A DNA stretch of 64,000 nucleotides from Verticillium longisporum (GCA_019188255.1 JAETXT010000004.1:3286001-3350000), one strand, 5' to 3'; positions 1-14,372 are shown, counted from the stretch's first letter. The notes: generated from the letters alone by a model not told the origin. Numbers and translations are program-made.

Positions 1-930
1 AAGTTGCTGCAGTTCCCGCTCAACAGACGAAAGTATGGAAGAACTCGGTAAACTTGTCGAAGGGGTGGAGATCAATACGGTCATACAAGGCAACGTATCC
101 TGCCGTTGTCACCGACACCAGCTCTTTCACTCTCCAGCTTGATCAAAGGCAACTCGTTGGATTCACGCGAATGAGGGCGCTCTTCTGTGCGTCATTCAGA
201 TGACACTTTCTTGCTTGCTATCTTGGCCTAAGTGGCAAGCTCCGAGCGCTTTCCTGCAGCAACAACATGTCGTGACGGAGCCAGACTGGGCAATCCCTTT
301 TTCGCCATCAGAAACATCACATCCACAATCTACGTCTCATGTAACAAGACGCGTCATTGTATACTTGGCAGGATTTCAGAGAACTAGGTGTACGAAGGGA
401 GGTAGTCCACATTACGATGGATTTTCTTCTTCAAAGCCCATCCTGGAAGCTATCGTGTGCTTCATATCGTAAAGAAACCAATACTCATCTACAGCCGCGG
501 TCTCCGCATGCAACCTACTAAAATTACCGATTTCAGGCAATCTATCCACCATTGTGAAGCTATCACAGGGATGACGCACAGTCCTAATAGTTGACGCCAA
601 TCATTGACCCAGCAATCCGGATTGAAAGTTTGAACACGAGCTGACACATAGCAGCAGTGGCGTGGGGAAGGATGCTGATTTTAAGGCCTTGGCAAAACGC
701 CTTTGCGGATAAAACCGCCTTCGGTGGATGAATTCAGTGGCCTGTTCGGCCATGGTGCTGGAAAGCAACCCGATGGCGCTTTTTCTGAGTCGTTCGAATA
801 TGAAAGGACTATGCACGGATCTAAAGCCGAGCTTAGAAAACCCCGCTGGATAAGCTGGTCTTCTTCTCTCTATGATTGCTACTCTGGCCATTCCAGAGTG
901 CACCTATCTTGGCTATCACGTTATAGTAAC
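1..930. other. Non-repetitive flank without a recognisable gene
   Basis: Base composition is ordinary for the gene-bearing parts of the window, unlike the AT-rich block that starts at 931. Only short open frames of 100 codons or fewer are present on either strand, and none shows a recognisable domain or signal. The stretch ends at the left target-site duplicate (GTAAC, 926-930) of the LTR element. It may be intergenic or the tail of a gene outside the window. Confidence 0.5.
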
Positions 931-1137
931 TATTACGGGTTATACCCGGCTAAGATACAAAGCTGAGGCTGCGCCTTAGTAGCTAGTTCGCAGGTAGGCT
1001 CGTATATAACTCCTTATTTTCTATTATAAAGGGGTATCAAGAGCTATTATAGTATTCTTCTTATTCTTATTCTTTATCTAATAATAATATATTTAAGGCC
1101 TCGTCCTAGTATAATGCTCGACGATTAGCCCTTTATA
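931..1137. repeat. Left LTR (207 bp)
   Basis: Direct repeat of 14161-14367. It begins TATTACGGG and ends CTTTATA, consistent with an original TG...CA LTR whose terminal bases were changed by RIP. Its first third is less mutated than the right copy and its last third more mutated, so the two LTRs were mutated independently after insertion. Confidence 0.85.
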
Positions 1138-4100
1138 TATTATTAGATTAATAATTAATTATAGACTATATTAGCCTCCCTCCCCTAGATAATAATATAA
1201 ACTTATAGCTATAAAGTAATAACTTATTATAGGACGAAGAAATTAATTACTATATTAAATAGATAATATAGGATAATATATACCCCTTAGAAGCTATTAT
1301 ATATTAATAATAGCTATTAATAGAATAGAATTAAGAATATATAGAATAGCTATTAATAATATTAAACCTATTAATCGTAATTAACCCTGTATTTATTAAT
1401 AACCTATTAATTAGATTAACTATTTAAATAATAATTATAAGGAAATATTTACCCCTTTTTATAAAGTTTTCGGGAAAATACTTAAAATATATAATATAAT
1501 CGTAATAGATATATAATAAGATTATACTAGATATAGATTATTATAGTAACGATAAAGCTCTATAGTACTTTATTAATAGCTATTTAGATTAATCTCCTTA
1601 ATAAATAATCGCTATATTCTATATTTAAAGAGGGCCTAATAAGAGCTTTTTATTTAAAAAGTTTATATAATACTTTAATTAGAATTACTTCGACTTTAAT
1701 AAAGCCCTCTATATAGCTATAAGACTATAAATACTCTAATAGAGCGAAGGGATACTATTCTTATTATTTATATTAGAATTTAAAAAGCTTATTATATAAA
1801 TAAATAAATTAGGATAATCTAATAATATAAAGATTAATTATTTAATAAGCGCTCTAAACTAAGAGCTATCCTATTATTTAATTATTATAGACCTACTCTA
1901 AGAATATATTAACTAAATTAAGAGAATACTATAGACTTCGGGAAAACTCGATAATATAATAAGAGTTTATTAAAGATATAATTAGGGCGAAACTATTATT
2001 CCTATATAATAAGATTACGATAGGGATATATATATATTTAATAATAATTAAATTAAGATTAAATAGGAGAAACGATTTATAAGGAAAGATATATAAATAT
2101 ATTATAAATATTAAAAGAAGGGATATATTATTTAATATTATAATAAATAATATAAGATCTAAGTTAAGGTTATAAAAGCTATTATTAATATACGATTATA
2201 ATAAAGCTATAATAAAGGGTTAATAGGAGATATTAATAAATTAGAATAAGATTTAGGAAAAGAAGAACCTTAATATAAAGTCGAATATTAGGGAAATTAA
2301 AGGGTAAGGATTTAGGATAGGATATATTTTAATAATTTATATATTATAAGTTAATAATAATAGGAGTATTTATAAATAAATACTTAATCCGAGCTTTTAT
2401 AGATTCTAATTATAATTATTATATAGCTATAAACGAAATCCTTATAAAGAAACTTTATTTACTTATAATCGATAAAAGAAGATACTCTATTAATAGTTTC
2501 TTAATATAAATAGATATATAAATAAATAGAAGTATTACTATATTACCCCTAGATATAGGAGGCTATATCTAAATAATATATATTTATATAATACTTAGTT
2601 TAATAAATAATCTATTTTTAGGCTTATTTTAAATATAATTTAATAATATCCTCCTAGACTTTTAGAAGGATTATTTATAATATAATTTAATATAGATATA
2701 CTTATAAATAAGAGGAGAAATAGAAATAAAGGTTTCTAAATAAGAATAATAAAGCTAGTAATTAATAGTATATTTATAGCTAAATATTAATAGGCCTATA
2801 AAGGAATAATAAAGGGGAAATCTATTAATTATATAATTAGAATAATAAGCTTCTTAAATATTATTAAAGTATTAATATTAAAGACTATTATTTAGTCTAA
2901 GGATTTTATATCTATAAATATTTTATAGGAATTCCTTAATCTATTTTTAATTAAAAAAGTAAAGGAGCTACCCCTATATTAACTTAATATAGACTATAAA
3001 GTAAACTTAAAATAAGATAATAATAGTAAAGAAGCTAAACTACTTTAGGGGCTATTATACTAGATAAACTAGGAAGAGCTCCTAATTTTAAAGAAGACCT
3101 TAATAGACCTCCTTAATAAAGGATTTATATAAGCTAATAATTTAGCTATTACTACTAGTAGTAATAGTATAGTGGCGCTTCTTAGGGGTATTAGAGGCGT
3201 TAATAGGGCTAGTAAAGAGGTAATAAACGATATATTTACGATTAACGTTAAAGGGGTTAGTCCTTAAAGTACTATACTTAGTAATACTTTCTATTACTTC
3301 TATCTACTAATTAATAGTTATAGGCGGTTCGGAGGCGGGGGTTATTATAGTCTTAATAGCCTTTAGAGCTATTTTAAGGCTACCCTCGATCTAGTTAACG
3401 TTAATAGCGAATTCCTTAATAATTATCTAGCTAGTATTAATATTATAATAGCTTACGAAGATAGTATATAGAGCGATAGCTAGCTTCTTAATATTAGTAA
3501 TAAGGTTACTATAATTAATATTATAAATAATAATAGGTATTAGGGCTATAATAATAGTATAATTGCTATTATTATAAGTATAATAGCTATTTATAATAGT
3601 AATTACTCTAGGAGTTAGCTAGCTAGGAATATAATTTAATAGTTATTTAATAATATTATATTTAAGGATTTTAAATATAAGGCCGATATTAATTAAGTTA
3701 TTATATTTAATTAAATTAATAAGCTTTTAATTATAAAGGTTATAGAATTAAGCTATTCGAGGGTAGATATTCTCGATTAAGGGAATAAGGAGTAGATTAG
3801 ATATAAAATCTTCGAAAGTAAAATCGGTAGGTTATAATTATTATTTAATAATAGCTAGGTAGGTTAATCTCTTTATAATATTATTTAGCTAGGGGAAAAT
3901 AGTATAAATCTCTTTAATAGCTGCCTTTATAATTAATTAGCTAATATTAATATTAATATATACTACTTTATTAAAGGTATTATTTATTAAGCTAGGAAAG
4001 CTATATTTAATAGCCTTCTACTTATAGTCCTTAAAGACGGCTTTATTCTTATAGCTCTACGAGTTAAGAAATCCCTAAGATATAATATAAGTAGTCTTAG

Positions 4101-4499
4101 CTACGTCTTCGCTATTAAAGAGTTCTAGTAAATAGAGATATCTAGCGAAAGTAAAATATTTATACTTTCGGATATTTATATTATAGAAATCTAAGTAAAA
4201 GATATTATCCTAAGAAGGCATAATCGAGGTCGGATATAATATAATATAGAAGGTATTTATAAGGAAGATAGAGTATAGTATTCGTTTAATATTATAAATA
4301 ATTATAATAGTATTATAATTATAAGGTTATTAGGTATTTACTAGCTAAAGTAATTATAGTATTAGAGATAGTAATAGATAGAAGTAAGAGAGTTAGAGAT
4401 AGGAGGCTATATAGAATAAGAGTAAAATAGTTTAAGGCCTAAATTTATAAAATTTACTATATATATATATATTAATCTTATATTACTATTTAATTAGGA

Positions 4500-7400
4500 T
4501 GAATTATATTCGACTTAGCCTTTATTTACTATAAACGTTATTATTCCTAAATAATAGTATTATTAGGACTATTTACTATTATCCTATTATATTATCCTAA
4601 TTTTTCTAATTAATAGGCTTTCATTTAATTTTTAATCTCCCTTAGTTCTAATAGCTATTCTTATACCTTTCTACCTTTATTATTAGCCTTATTAAGCTTA
4701 ATAATCTTATCCCTTTCTATTCTAAAAGCTATAATTAAGTTATTAATTATTATTATATCCTCTAATATCTAGATATTATATTAACTTAGCTAGCCCTTTT
4801 ATTTAATAAGGAATTCCATTCTAGATTACCCTCTATTTCTTCTAGTCTTTCTCTTATCTAAAATCCTCTTAACCTCGAAGTATTTATATAGTTTAGCCTA
4901 TTATATTATATCTATATTATAAATTAATAATAGTCCTTAATATATAGATTATCGGGGGCGGTCGCCCTCCCCTAGAGCTATTATTATATTTAGTATTATA
5001 TTATCTCTTTATAGCTATCTAGGCTAATATAATTACTAGCTAGGCTTCTTCTTAGAAGATCTCCCTATTTATTTCCGGGTTTATATCCCTAAGTATATCT
5101 AATATTATATTCATTTTCAACCTATATACGACCTCGTTTACTAATATACTTATTATAATATTAAAAGTATTATTTAAATTAAATTAAAGTAAAACGATTC
5201 CTCTTATTTATAGGATATCTAGGTTATTAAATATAAATATTCTAATAATTATTTCGATTATTTAATTCTTCTTCTCTAAGGCTTTATTAGTTTAAGGGTA
5301 TTATATTATTAAAAACCTTAATTTAATCCTTAATTCCTTCTAGAATTCGCTCTAATATATTAATATAAACTTCCTATCCCTATCTAAGATATTAGATTTA
5401 AATATCCTTTAATTTATAAATTAGAATATTCGAATATTAATCCTCGCTTAATCCTTAATTATATATTTAATATAATCTAGGATTAAGATTATACTTTTAT
5501 TAAAGATATCTATTATTATCTATATAGTATTAAAGGTTTCGAAGCTATCGATTTACTATAATATTCCTAATAATAGTACTATTAATAGCTTAATAATAAA
5601 GTCTATAGCGATCGTATTAAATATAATAAATAGTATAAAGATTAATTAGAGAGCTTTAATAGGTTTTATTTAATTAGTCTAATTAAGTTTATATATCTTA
5701 TAGCTAGTAATATACTTCTTAATTATATATTAGAGTTATAGTATAGTAAACCTAGAGATTATATTATATTATATCTTATATTCTCCGAAATAGTTCTTAT
5801 AATTATATAATTCTTTTAGAATATCTTCTTAATAGCTCTTTAGGATATAGAAATAGCATTTCCTATTAATATCCTTATTATATAGTAATTTATCTTTAAT
5901 TTTAAATAAAAGCTTAATAAAGGTATCCGCTTCCTTAATTTATATTATAATATAGCTCTAGTATAGGTCCTTATCGTACTTATCGAGAAGCTTCCTCTAA
6001 AAGTCGTCGTCTATATATATATCGCTATATAGGAAGACTACCTAATCGTTCTAAATCCTATCTAGTTCGCCTAAGTCCCCTTAATTTACTAAGTATCCAA
6101 GTAATTATAATAGAGTATTAGCTATAATATTTATCTTATTAGGGATATATTAATAATTTAGCTAAAATTAGCTTAAGAATTCTAAGGATAATATTAGCTT
6201 TATATTTAATTATATCTTATTAATAATTATTAGAATAGTTTATTTTATAATATTTATTATTATTATATAATCTATAAAGATAATAATTAATAATCTTTAT
6301 ATTAATTATATTATTATCTTTATTTTATATATTATTTAAATGAAATATATAACTTCTAATTCTATTAATTAATATTTAGTTTTAGCTATATTTAGAGCTT
6401 TGTTAAGATAGAGGATTAAGCGAATTATTTAATAGTAAATTACTCCTTTTAATAATTAAGCTTCTTTATCTATAATATAAAAAAGTATAATAAAGAAGCT
6501 ATATTCCTTAATATATTAAGCTAAATAAATAAGATCTTATAAAGATCTTAATAGAATAGAGTAATATTAGAATATAATATATCTATAATATCCTTAAATA
6601 CTATAGCTTCTTCCCTAATAAAGTCGATTTATTACTTAAACGTAGATCTTTCTTACTCTCTTAGTATCCTTCCCTTCTATCCTAGCTATAGCTAAGAGGG
6701 CGGATTTTCGGCTTTAGAATAGTTTAATTCTATTAATAAATCGAAGTATAAAGTATTAGAGCTAGTTAATTATATTAATCTATTTCTCTAAGCTCTTTAG
6801 ATTATTAGGGGGTATTATTTCTCTTAATACTCTAATATATTTATTTATATTTAATAATTTAAAAATATCAACTTTAAAAGTAAGGAGCTATATAGATAAA
6901 TATCTAATAAACGATTTAAATATTAAGAATAAGATTCCCTTTTATAAGAAAAAGTATAAAATAGTATTTAGATATATTATATATTTATCCTCTATATTTA
7001 AAGCTATTATAATATTATCTATAAATATTATTATATATTTATCGTAATTATAGAAGAGCTAATCTATAAAACGCTATATATATATTAATAAGTTACGAAA
7101 GCTTATTAATATTACTTTTAATCGTTCCTATCCTTAATAACTAATAATAGTAAACTATTCCTTATATTCTCTTTTTACTAAGAATTAATAGAAGAAGGAA
7201 TATATATTAATTATTATAATATATTATATCCTTTAAAGTCTTTTAATAATAGATAATTAGAATAATATTAAATATATATTTAATATAATAATCTTATTTA
7301 GAGCCTAAAAGTCTATTACTATTCGCCCCTTATAAGTACTATTTACTATCCTTTAAATAATAAAGATTAAGCTTTTAAATAATATAGGATCTATAATTTA

Positions 7401-10400
7401 TTCGAATCTCCTTTATTTATATAGATTATCGAGCATTTAATCTAGAAATTCTCTATCTTTAAAGTATTAGAGTATACTTTTTAATTAATCTTTTAATTAT
7501 AATATTATTTAATTAATAGGATTTTAAATTCCTAGCTAAGTAGTACTTTAATAATTCCTATATCGTTCTAAACCTCTAAATATTTTACTATAATCCTAGA
7601 TATTCTCTTTATAAAGTAATTATTATATTTAAAAATCTTAATTCCTTTTAATATCGTTTCTATTAATATAGCTAGGCTTCTAGTAATCCTAAGCTTAAAA
7701 TTAATATTTAAATACCTATTAAATCTTATTCTTAATTCTTTAATATTCTCTTCTTTAATAGTTTATTTTATTATCCTTTTCTCGAAGAAATAAACTACTT
7801 TATTTAATAGGATATAAAGGCTATAATCTACTTTAAAGGGGCCTAGGATTCCTAGGGGGGCTTCTCTAAGTATTATTATAAGTTTATCTTTTTTATTCTT
7901 TATAAGGATATTTATTATTTTATTTATTAAGAAATATAGATTACCTTCTATTATAAATATAAATAGAAAGCTATAGCTTTTAAATCCTTAGATTTCCTTT
8001 TAATAAATAATATATATTCTATTTAGCTAGGATATATTATTATCTTCTTAGCTATAAAAGCTTTTTAGGGAATCGGGTTAACTTTAGAATAGATTAAAGT
8101 AAAGATTTAGATTCTTTTGGCTATTTTAATTTTAATATAATTAAATGAGTTTAAAATATCTATTTAATTGGGGACTAGGAATTCCTAGCTAAGAAAGAGA
8201 TTAATACTAAGGCGCTCTACTATCTATGCTCCTTTATATAAGCGGGCTATTATAGGCTACCCCTTAATAATATTACTTATTCGGATCGTAAACGTTACCT
8301 ATCCTAGGGCCTTTATATTACCGATTCTATTAAGCTCTATATTCTAGCTTATATCTATACTATATTCTAGGATAATATTAAATAGTCTTCTATTAATTAT
8401 ATAATAGCTAGCCCCTAAGTCGATATAAATATCGAAGCGGGTTTCGCTATAATTATTAATAACTTAGATCCTAATATATATAAAACTATACTATTTTTAT
8501 CCTAGTTCTAGGATAGTCTAGGGCTTTCTATTAATTATTTTCGTATATTCTAGGCTTAATATCTTCTAATAAGACTATTAATATCTAATAATTATATTAT
8601 TCGATCTATAAGATATATAATAATTATAGTATTACCTTATAATCTAGAACTTATCTTTATATTTAACTATAAAGCTAAAAAAGTCCGCCTCGTAATCGTT
8701 ATTATTATTCTTATTATTTACTAATTAAATTAAGTCTTCGCTTAATAATTCATTATTTAACTCTAGATTTAAATATCCTTAATTTTATAGATTAATAATT
8801 AATATTTAATTTACTATTCCTTAGCTTATCTAGATAAGTATTATAACGCTTCTATAATATTTATAGTATTTATTCTATAAAACTTTTAAAATTTCCGGGA
8901 TTTAGCTTAACTTTAACTAAATATTAATTAATATTTAAGTTTATATATATCTATAAAGAGCTTTTATTTATTAAATAGCCTAGATCTAGATAGGTTCTAT
9001 CTAAGGTTTTTTATATATTATTTACTAAATTCTAATAATTAAAATTACCTTCTAGGTTTAGATTCCTATAAATCCTATTTATTAAATAATCGAGTATTCC
9101 TTCGCTAATTACCTATTAAATAGCTTAACTAGATTAAGGGCCTCTATATTCTATAGAAGTAATTCCGTCTCTATCTAACTATTAGCCCTTAGATCCTCTC
9201 TTTAAAGGCTTTATAGCTAATATATCCTATTAGTCTCTTAAGGCCTATAATAAGTATAGCTTCTATTCAATTATAGACGATTATTAAGTATTTATTTAAT
9301 AGTTCCTTAATAGATTTAGCGAATTATATAACCTTATCTATAAATAAATAGAAATCGGAGTAATTAATAATATCTTAAAGTATAAATCTTACCTTTCTAA
9401 GTCTCTCCTCGGCCTCCTTATATAGTAGTTTAAACCTCGAGAGTAAAAGGTCTATTTATATTTCTAGTCCTTTATCGGTTCTAATTAAAAGACGAAGCCT
9501 TAAATTAAAGTCTATACTATTAATATACTATATTAAAGCTATCCTTAATTAATATTAATATAAATTACTAGCTATATTAGCTTAATAATTTAAGCTTAAG
9601 ATCATATATTATTTGATAGTATTAATAAATCTATAGATATCTTATTAGACTATTCTTATACTTTCTTATTATATATTAGGTTTCTCTTTAAAGTAGAAGG
9701 ATAGATCGAAAAACCTAATATCCTTTAGCTTAAATTTATAATTATATTTATCCTTAAGATTATTCCTTTAGAATCTAAATAGTTTATATACTATTATTAG
9801 GTCTAATATTATATATTAAAATTAGAGAATTATAGGATTATTATTAACTTCGGGCTAGTATTATATAAACGAGGATATTTAAATAAAATAATATATTTCT
9901 AATTATTAAGATAGTATTTCTCTTATAGATATTAAGCTATTATTATAATTATAGCTATTTAGATTAATATATAATTAATAGTATTTATTTATAGTATTTT
10001 AGCTATATAGCTTCTTATAATAGGGTATATTTCCTAGAATAATTATTCTAATTCTAAGTTCTTCTTTAATTATAAGTTTTATTATTAATTCTTCTAGAAT
10101 CGTCGTCCTTAAGTTCTATTATATAATTAAGGAAGAGGATTATAATCTCTTTAATCTATTAATAATTTCGCTTATTAAGGTCTTCGTATCCTAGTAATTA
10201 TAGCTTCTAGTTAGTACTTCGGGGGTTTCTAGGTTTATATCCTCGATAATAGCCTTCTCGTATACCTTCTATTAATCCTCTATAGCCTAAGGAAAGCGTT
10301 CTAGATTAAATATCTATTATATTAGGACCTTCGTAAAGCTATTCCTAAATATTCATTATTCTATTTAGATATAAGCTATAATAGGGGATAGTATAGGATT

Positions 10401-10700
10401 CTATTATAAAATCTTATTAAATTCTATATTAAATTCCTTTTCTTCTACTATTAATAGGGTATCTCTAAGATAGGATTCTTATTTATTTATAATAAATAGC
10501 TGGAAGGTATCTAGGTATTAATCTTATACCTTAATAAGTAAATAGACTATTATAACTCCTAAAGAGAATTTTCTAATAAAGATTCTCTTTAGTACTTAAA
10601 ATATAGACTACTCTCTTAATAATATAATATATAATCGGTTTAGCTTATTTAAACTAATTACTACTATTTAATATAATTATAGCTATAGGGACTAATAATC
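4500..10700 (-). pseudogene. RIP-destroyed gag-pol relic, Ty3/gypsy-like
   Basis: On the minus strand near 8390-8450 a frame reads DIYIDLGASYYI, which resembles a retropepsin active site (D-S-G-A-S) with S changed to L, as a C-to-T change would give. Near 6990-7065 the minus strand reads FIDNIIIALNIEDKY, resembling the reverse-transcriptase F/Y-x-D-D box with the second D changed to N, as a G-to-A change would give. The order protease then RT, about 1.4 kb apart, fits Ty3/gypsy (PR-RT-RH-IN) better than copia. There are stops throughout and no intact product. The limits given are approximate; gag is assumed, not seen, at the right end. The relic runs opposite to the orientation suggested by the purine tract at 14149, so it may be a nested insertion. 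Confidence 0.5.
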
Positions 10701-12579
10701 TTAGATCTTAAATACTTAATTTAAGGTATTATATTAAGATACCCTCCCTTATTAGGAGGGTATATAGGAATTCTCTATATATTATAATTCCTAGTTATAT
10801 AACTAGGAATCGTCCGGGCTAGTAATTATAGTTCCGTAATTACTATATAGTAACCGCCTACTAGTAATTACGGTTCCGTAATTACTGAAGGGAATTACGT
10901 CTCGGTAGTTACTAGCCTATAGTTACATAATAGGGTTTACTTGACTGCCTGTCCGCTATGCCTGTAATAATAAGTAAGTTCTAGGCTTACTTCTATCTAC
11001 TTATTAATATAAAGTAGCGACTTAGTATAATATATTATCTATAGATAGATAGGAGTTTAGAATAGCTTAACTAGGAGATATAAATATACTTTAGGCCTTA
11101 TATCTATTATATATAGGACGATTAATATAGTTACTTAGCGACCGCTTAGCTAGCTATTAATAATTAAGCTAGTTCGATAATTAGAGTAAGCCCCTTCTTC
11201 GCTATTTATAAGTACTATATCGACTAGATATAAATCGGCTAGATACTATTATTAAGATACTATAAATTTAAAGCGATAGAACTAATAGAATGCTTCTAGG
11301 AAATAATAGACTTTATATAAGCTAATATAATAGTAGCCTAGATAAGGATAGAGGAAAACGCTAACTACTAGAGGTAATTATCGGAAAGAGATAGAATAAG
11401 CGATTATATTTAATTATTATTAATTAACTTTAAAATAAAGAGGCTATCTAAGAAGCTCGATTAATTATATTAGAAATATTATATAATAAAGGTTATTAGC
11501 TTATATATAATAAAGCTTAATATACTAAGTAGAGTATATTCTAAGTTCTATATAGACCTCCTTTATTATACTTATAACGACCCCCTATTAAGATAGTTAA
11601 TATATAATAAGTAACCTAAGCCTATCTATAAGGATACTATTAGAATAATATAGCTAATTAACGAGATACTCTATATAAGGATATAATAAAGAGGTAGAGG
11701 GTCCTATCGAGAAGTATTAATACTATAATAAAGATATTCTAGATTAATATAGGAATTAATCTCTAAATTTAAAGATATTAATATTTTAAAGGAATTCGAA
11801 GGATAATATAACTTAATCTAAGAAAATAATAAGCCTATAGACTCTTATTAATAAATAATTATAATAAGAATAAGGAAGAAGCCTAAAATAAGCTATATAA
11901 TTATAATATATTTAATTTAATCCTAAATAGGTATTATTATTAATTAAATAACCTATTAAAGCGGACTACCCCTAAATAATATTAGAATAATAAATAAAAA
12001 CTATAAATTAAAGGGGAGCTATTAAAGCGACTCCTTTATATCGATATAGCTTAAACGATATAAAAATATACTAAACACGCTTTAGAAAAATTCTAAAAAT
12101 ATAATAAAGCTGCTTATTCTTTATCCTAAGTAATAGGCTCCTCCTTAGCGATTTTAGAATCTATATTAGCCTTAATAGTAATAACGAGGCGCTCGAGGAA
12201 CGACTCTATACGACCGAGGCTAGCCTAGATAGCTAGCTCGTAGGTAATAAGGGTAGCGCTAATAGGCTATAAGATAGTAATAGGGGCAGGGGCAGTAACT
12301 ATAGGGGATAGGGCAGCGGCCTTAGTAGTAGCTTTAGCGTATATAGCGCGGATAGAGTTCTCGGTCTAGTAGAACGTAGCGATAGCGTCCTCCTAAGCAT
12401 AGTAGGTCTATTATAAATTAGAAATGAACTAGAAGCGAAGATAGAACGAGAACGTAAATATATTATAGTATTATTATTAATAATATAGGTAGTAGCAGTA
12501 TTAATAACGGTAATAATAGTAGCGCGAGCTTTAGGGATTATAGTAATATAGGGGTAATTAATATAAGTGTTACGGATGT

Positions 12580-13292
12580 GAGTAGCGCAGCGTAGCTACT
12601 GCGCTAAAAGGTCTAGCCAACCCAGGGTCTCTGGATTAGCTGGATGCTACGCCTATAAGGCCAGGTCTTCGTAGTTCATGACTCTATTATATAGGCCATT
12701 AACCCTATATAACTAAGTAAATACGTAACAAATGCACCGACTTAACGAATAATGACTATGTCCTCATAGGTCCTCCTAGCGCCAGGCGCTGTTGGGAACT
12801 GGGGCTCTAGCCCTCGCTTCCTTCCTATACTGACGCATCTTCTGCGCTAGCCTTACGGCTACGTGGGGGCTGATTGCCAGGTCTGGGGATCGAATGCACG
12901 AACCCCCCCGCCAGGCCGGGGGATTGAATGCACGAACTCCCAGTTGCTACCATTTGTTACGCACAGAAGTGGCTACGGCTCTAGTGCGGCTAGTAATAGA
13001 GTCGGGTCTTGGGGACCAGGCAGGCGTCACGCCAGGAACACACAACAGAAGCTATATGGCTGTTCTGTAGGTGTAAGATAGATGAATTCCACTATCTGGG
13101 TAGGTAGGCCACATAGGCTTATATAGATCCTGGTGGGCACGGGCCTACAGGTCAGGCCACGTGCCCAAGGCAGTTGGGCCTTAGGCCAGGCCTCAGGCCT
13201 CAGGCAGGGCCACAGGCCAGGCCACGTACCAGGCCACAGGCGGCCTTAAGGCACGGCCACAGGGCAGGCCCTTCCATTCCATTCCATTCATA
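12580..13292. repeat. GC-rich island inside the AT-rich block, repeat copy 1
   Basis: This stretch is far richer in G and C than its surroundings and keeps many CA and TG dinucleotides, so RIP largely spared it. Its right part (12971-13292) matches 41360-41684 and, more weakly, 15018-15412. The shared part ends in short degenerate units built from AGGCCAGGCCACAGGC and CACGTGCC. No coding potential is evident. Confidence 0.7.
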
Positions 13293-14160
13293 TTAATAAG
13301 TATACTTAAAGTATTAATAGCTAATATTTATAATAAAGAATATTAGAAAATATAATAATATTATAATATAGGAATATTTATTATATTAATCGTAGTATAT
13401 ATAGTTATAACTAAATATATTTAAATATTATTCCTAGATATTAACTTAAATATAATTAATAATTAAGTAAACGATATAGGGGTAATAGAACTAAGTATAC
13501 TAAGTATTAGCGCCTTTCTTAGAGCGCTTAAGTATAGAAGTAGGATTCTATTATAGAATTAATATAGGAAATGTAATATATAATAAAGGTATTTATATTA
13601 TTATTATTATTATTCTTAAAGGGAGTAATAATAATAGTACTATTAAGGGTAGGAATATTATAAATATAGGAAATATAAATAGATATTTAAAATATACTAA
13701 TATTATATTATATTAATAGTAATATATTAGTCTTATTATTATAATAATAGTAATACTTATATAAGTCTATTAAGGTATTTAATATATTAGCGAAAATATA
13801 ATAATTAAGAAAGAATTAAAATAATTCTATAAAGATATATAAAACTTATAATAAACTATTTTAATAATTATAGAGAAGTTAATAAATATTAGCCTAAGTA
13901 TATAATACTTCCTATACTAGAATAGTAATTTATAAGGATAGGGGTAATAATAGCGATAATATAAATAGATAGAATTAAGAGGAGAAAGAAACTCGAAATT
14001 TAACCTAGAATAATAAAGGAAATATATAAAGGGAATAATAAATTCCCTATAAAAGCTAGCTATATTTATTTTAATAATTAAATAGTAATATTATAATAAA
14101 TAAATAGATTTACTTCGAAATTTATAATAATTAATATATAACCTATATAAAGGGGGATAT
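13293..14160. repeat. AT-rich RIP-mutated end of the LTR element
   Basis: Low-complexity AT-rich sequence nearly without CA/TG, closing the interior of the LTR element. It ends in the purine tract AAAGGGGGA (14149-14157) next to the right LTR. No gene is readable. Confidence 0.6.
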
Positions 14161-14367
14161 TATTATAGGTTATACCTAGCTAAGCTATAAAGCTAAGGCT
14201 ACGCCTTAGTAGCTAGTTCGTAGATAAGCTCGTATATAACTCCTTATTTTCTATTATAAAGGGGTATAAAGAGCTATTATAGTATTCTTCTTATTCTTAT
14301 TCTTTATCTAGTAATAATATATTTAAGGCCTCGTCCTAGTACAATGCTCGACGACTAGCCCCTTATA
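14161..14367. repeat. Right LTR (207 bp)
   Basis: Direct repeat of 931-1137, preceded by a purine tract and followed by GTAAT, which matches the GTAAC before the left LTR except for one transition. Confidence 0.85.
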
Positions 14368-14372
14368 GTAAT

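Larger units (their letters stand above)
931..14367. mobile_element. RIP-mutated LTR retrotransposon unit (13.4 kb)
   Basis: Two directly repeated, equal-length 207-bp ends (931-1137 and 14161-14367) align without gaps and differ at about 16 positions, 14 of them transitions. The flanks are GTAAC (926-930) and GTAAT (14368-14372), a 5-bp target duplication apart from one C/T difference. A purine tract (AAAGGGGGA, 14149-14157) lies just inside the right LTR, suggesting plus orientation. A pyrimidine-rich tract inside the left LTR (about 1170-1185) could also serve in minus orientation. The interior is extremely AT-rich, has almost no CA or TG, and carries stops in every frame, so the copy is dead. 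At 13.4 kb it is long for one element, and minus-strand pol traces lie inside, so nested insertions are likely. Confidence 0.85.
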
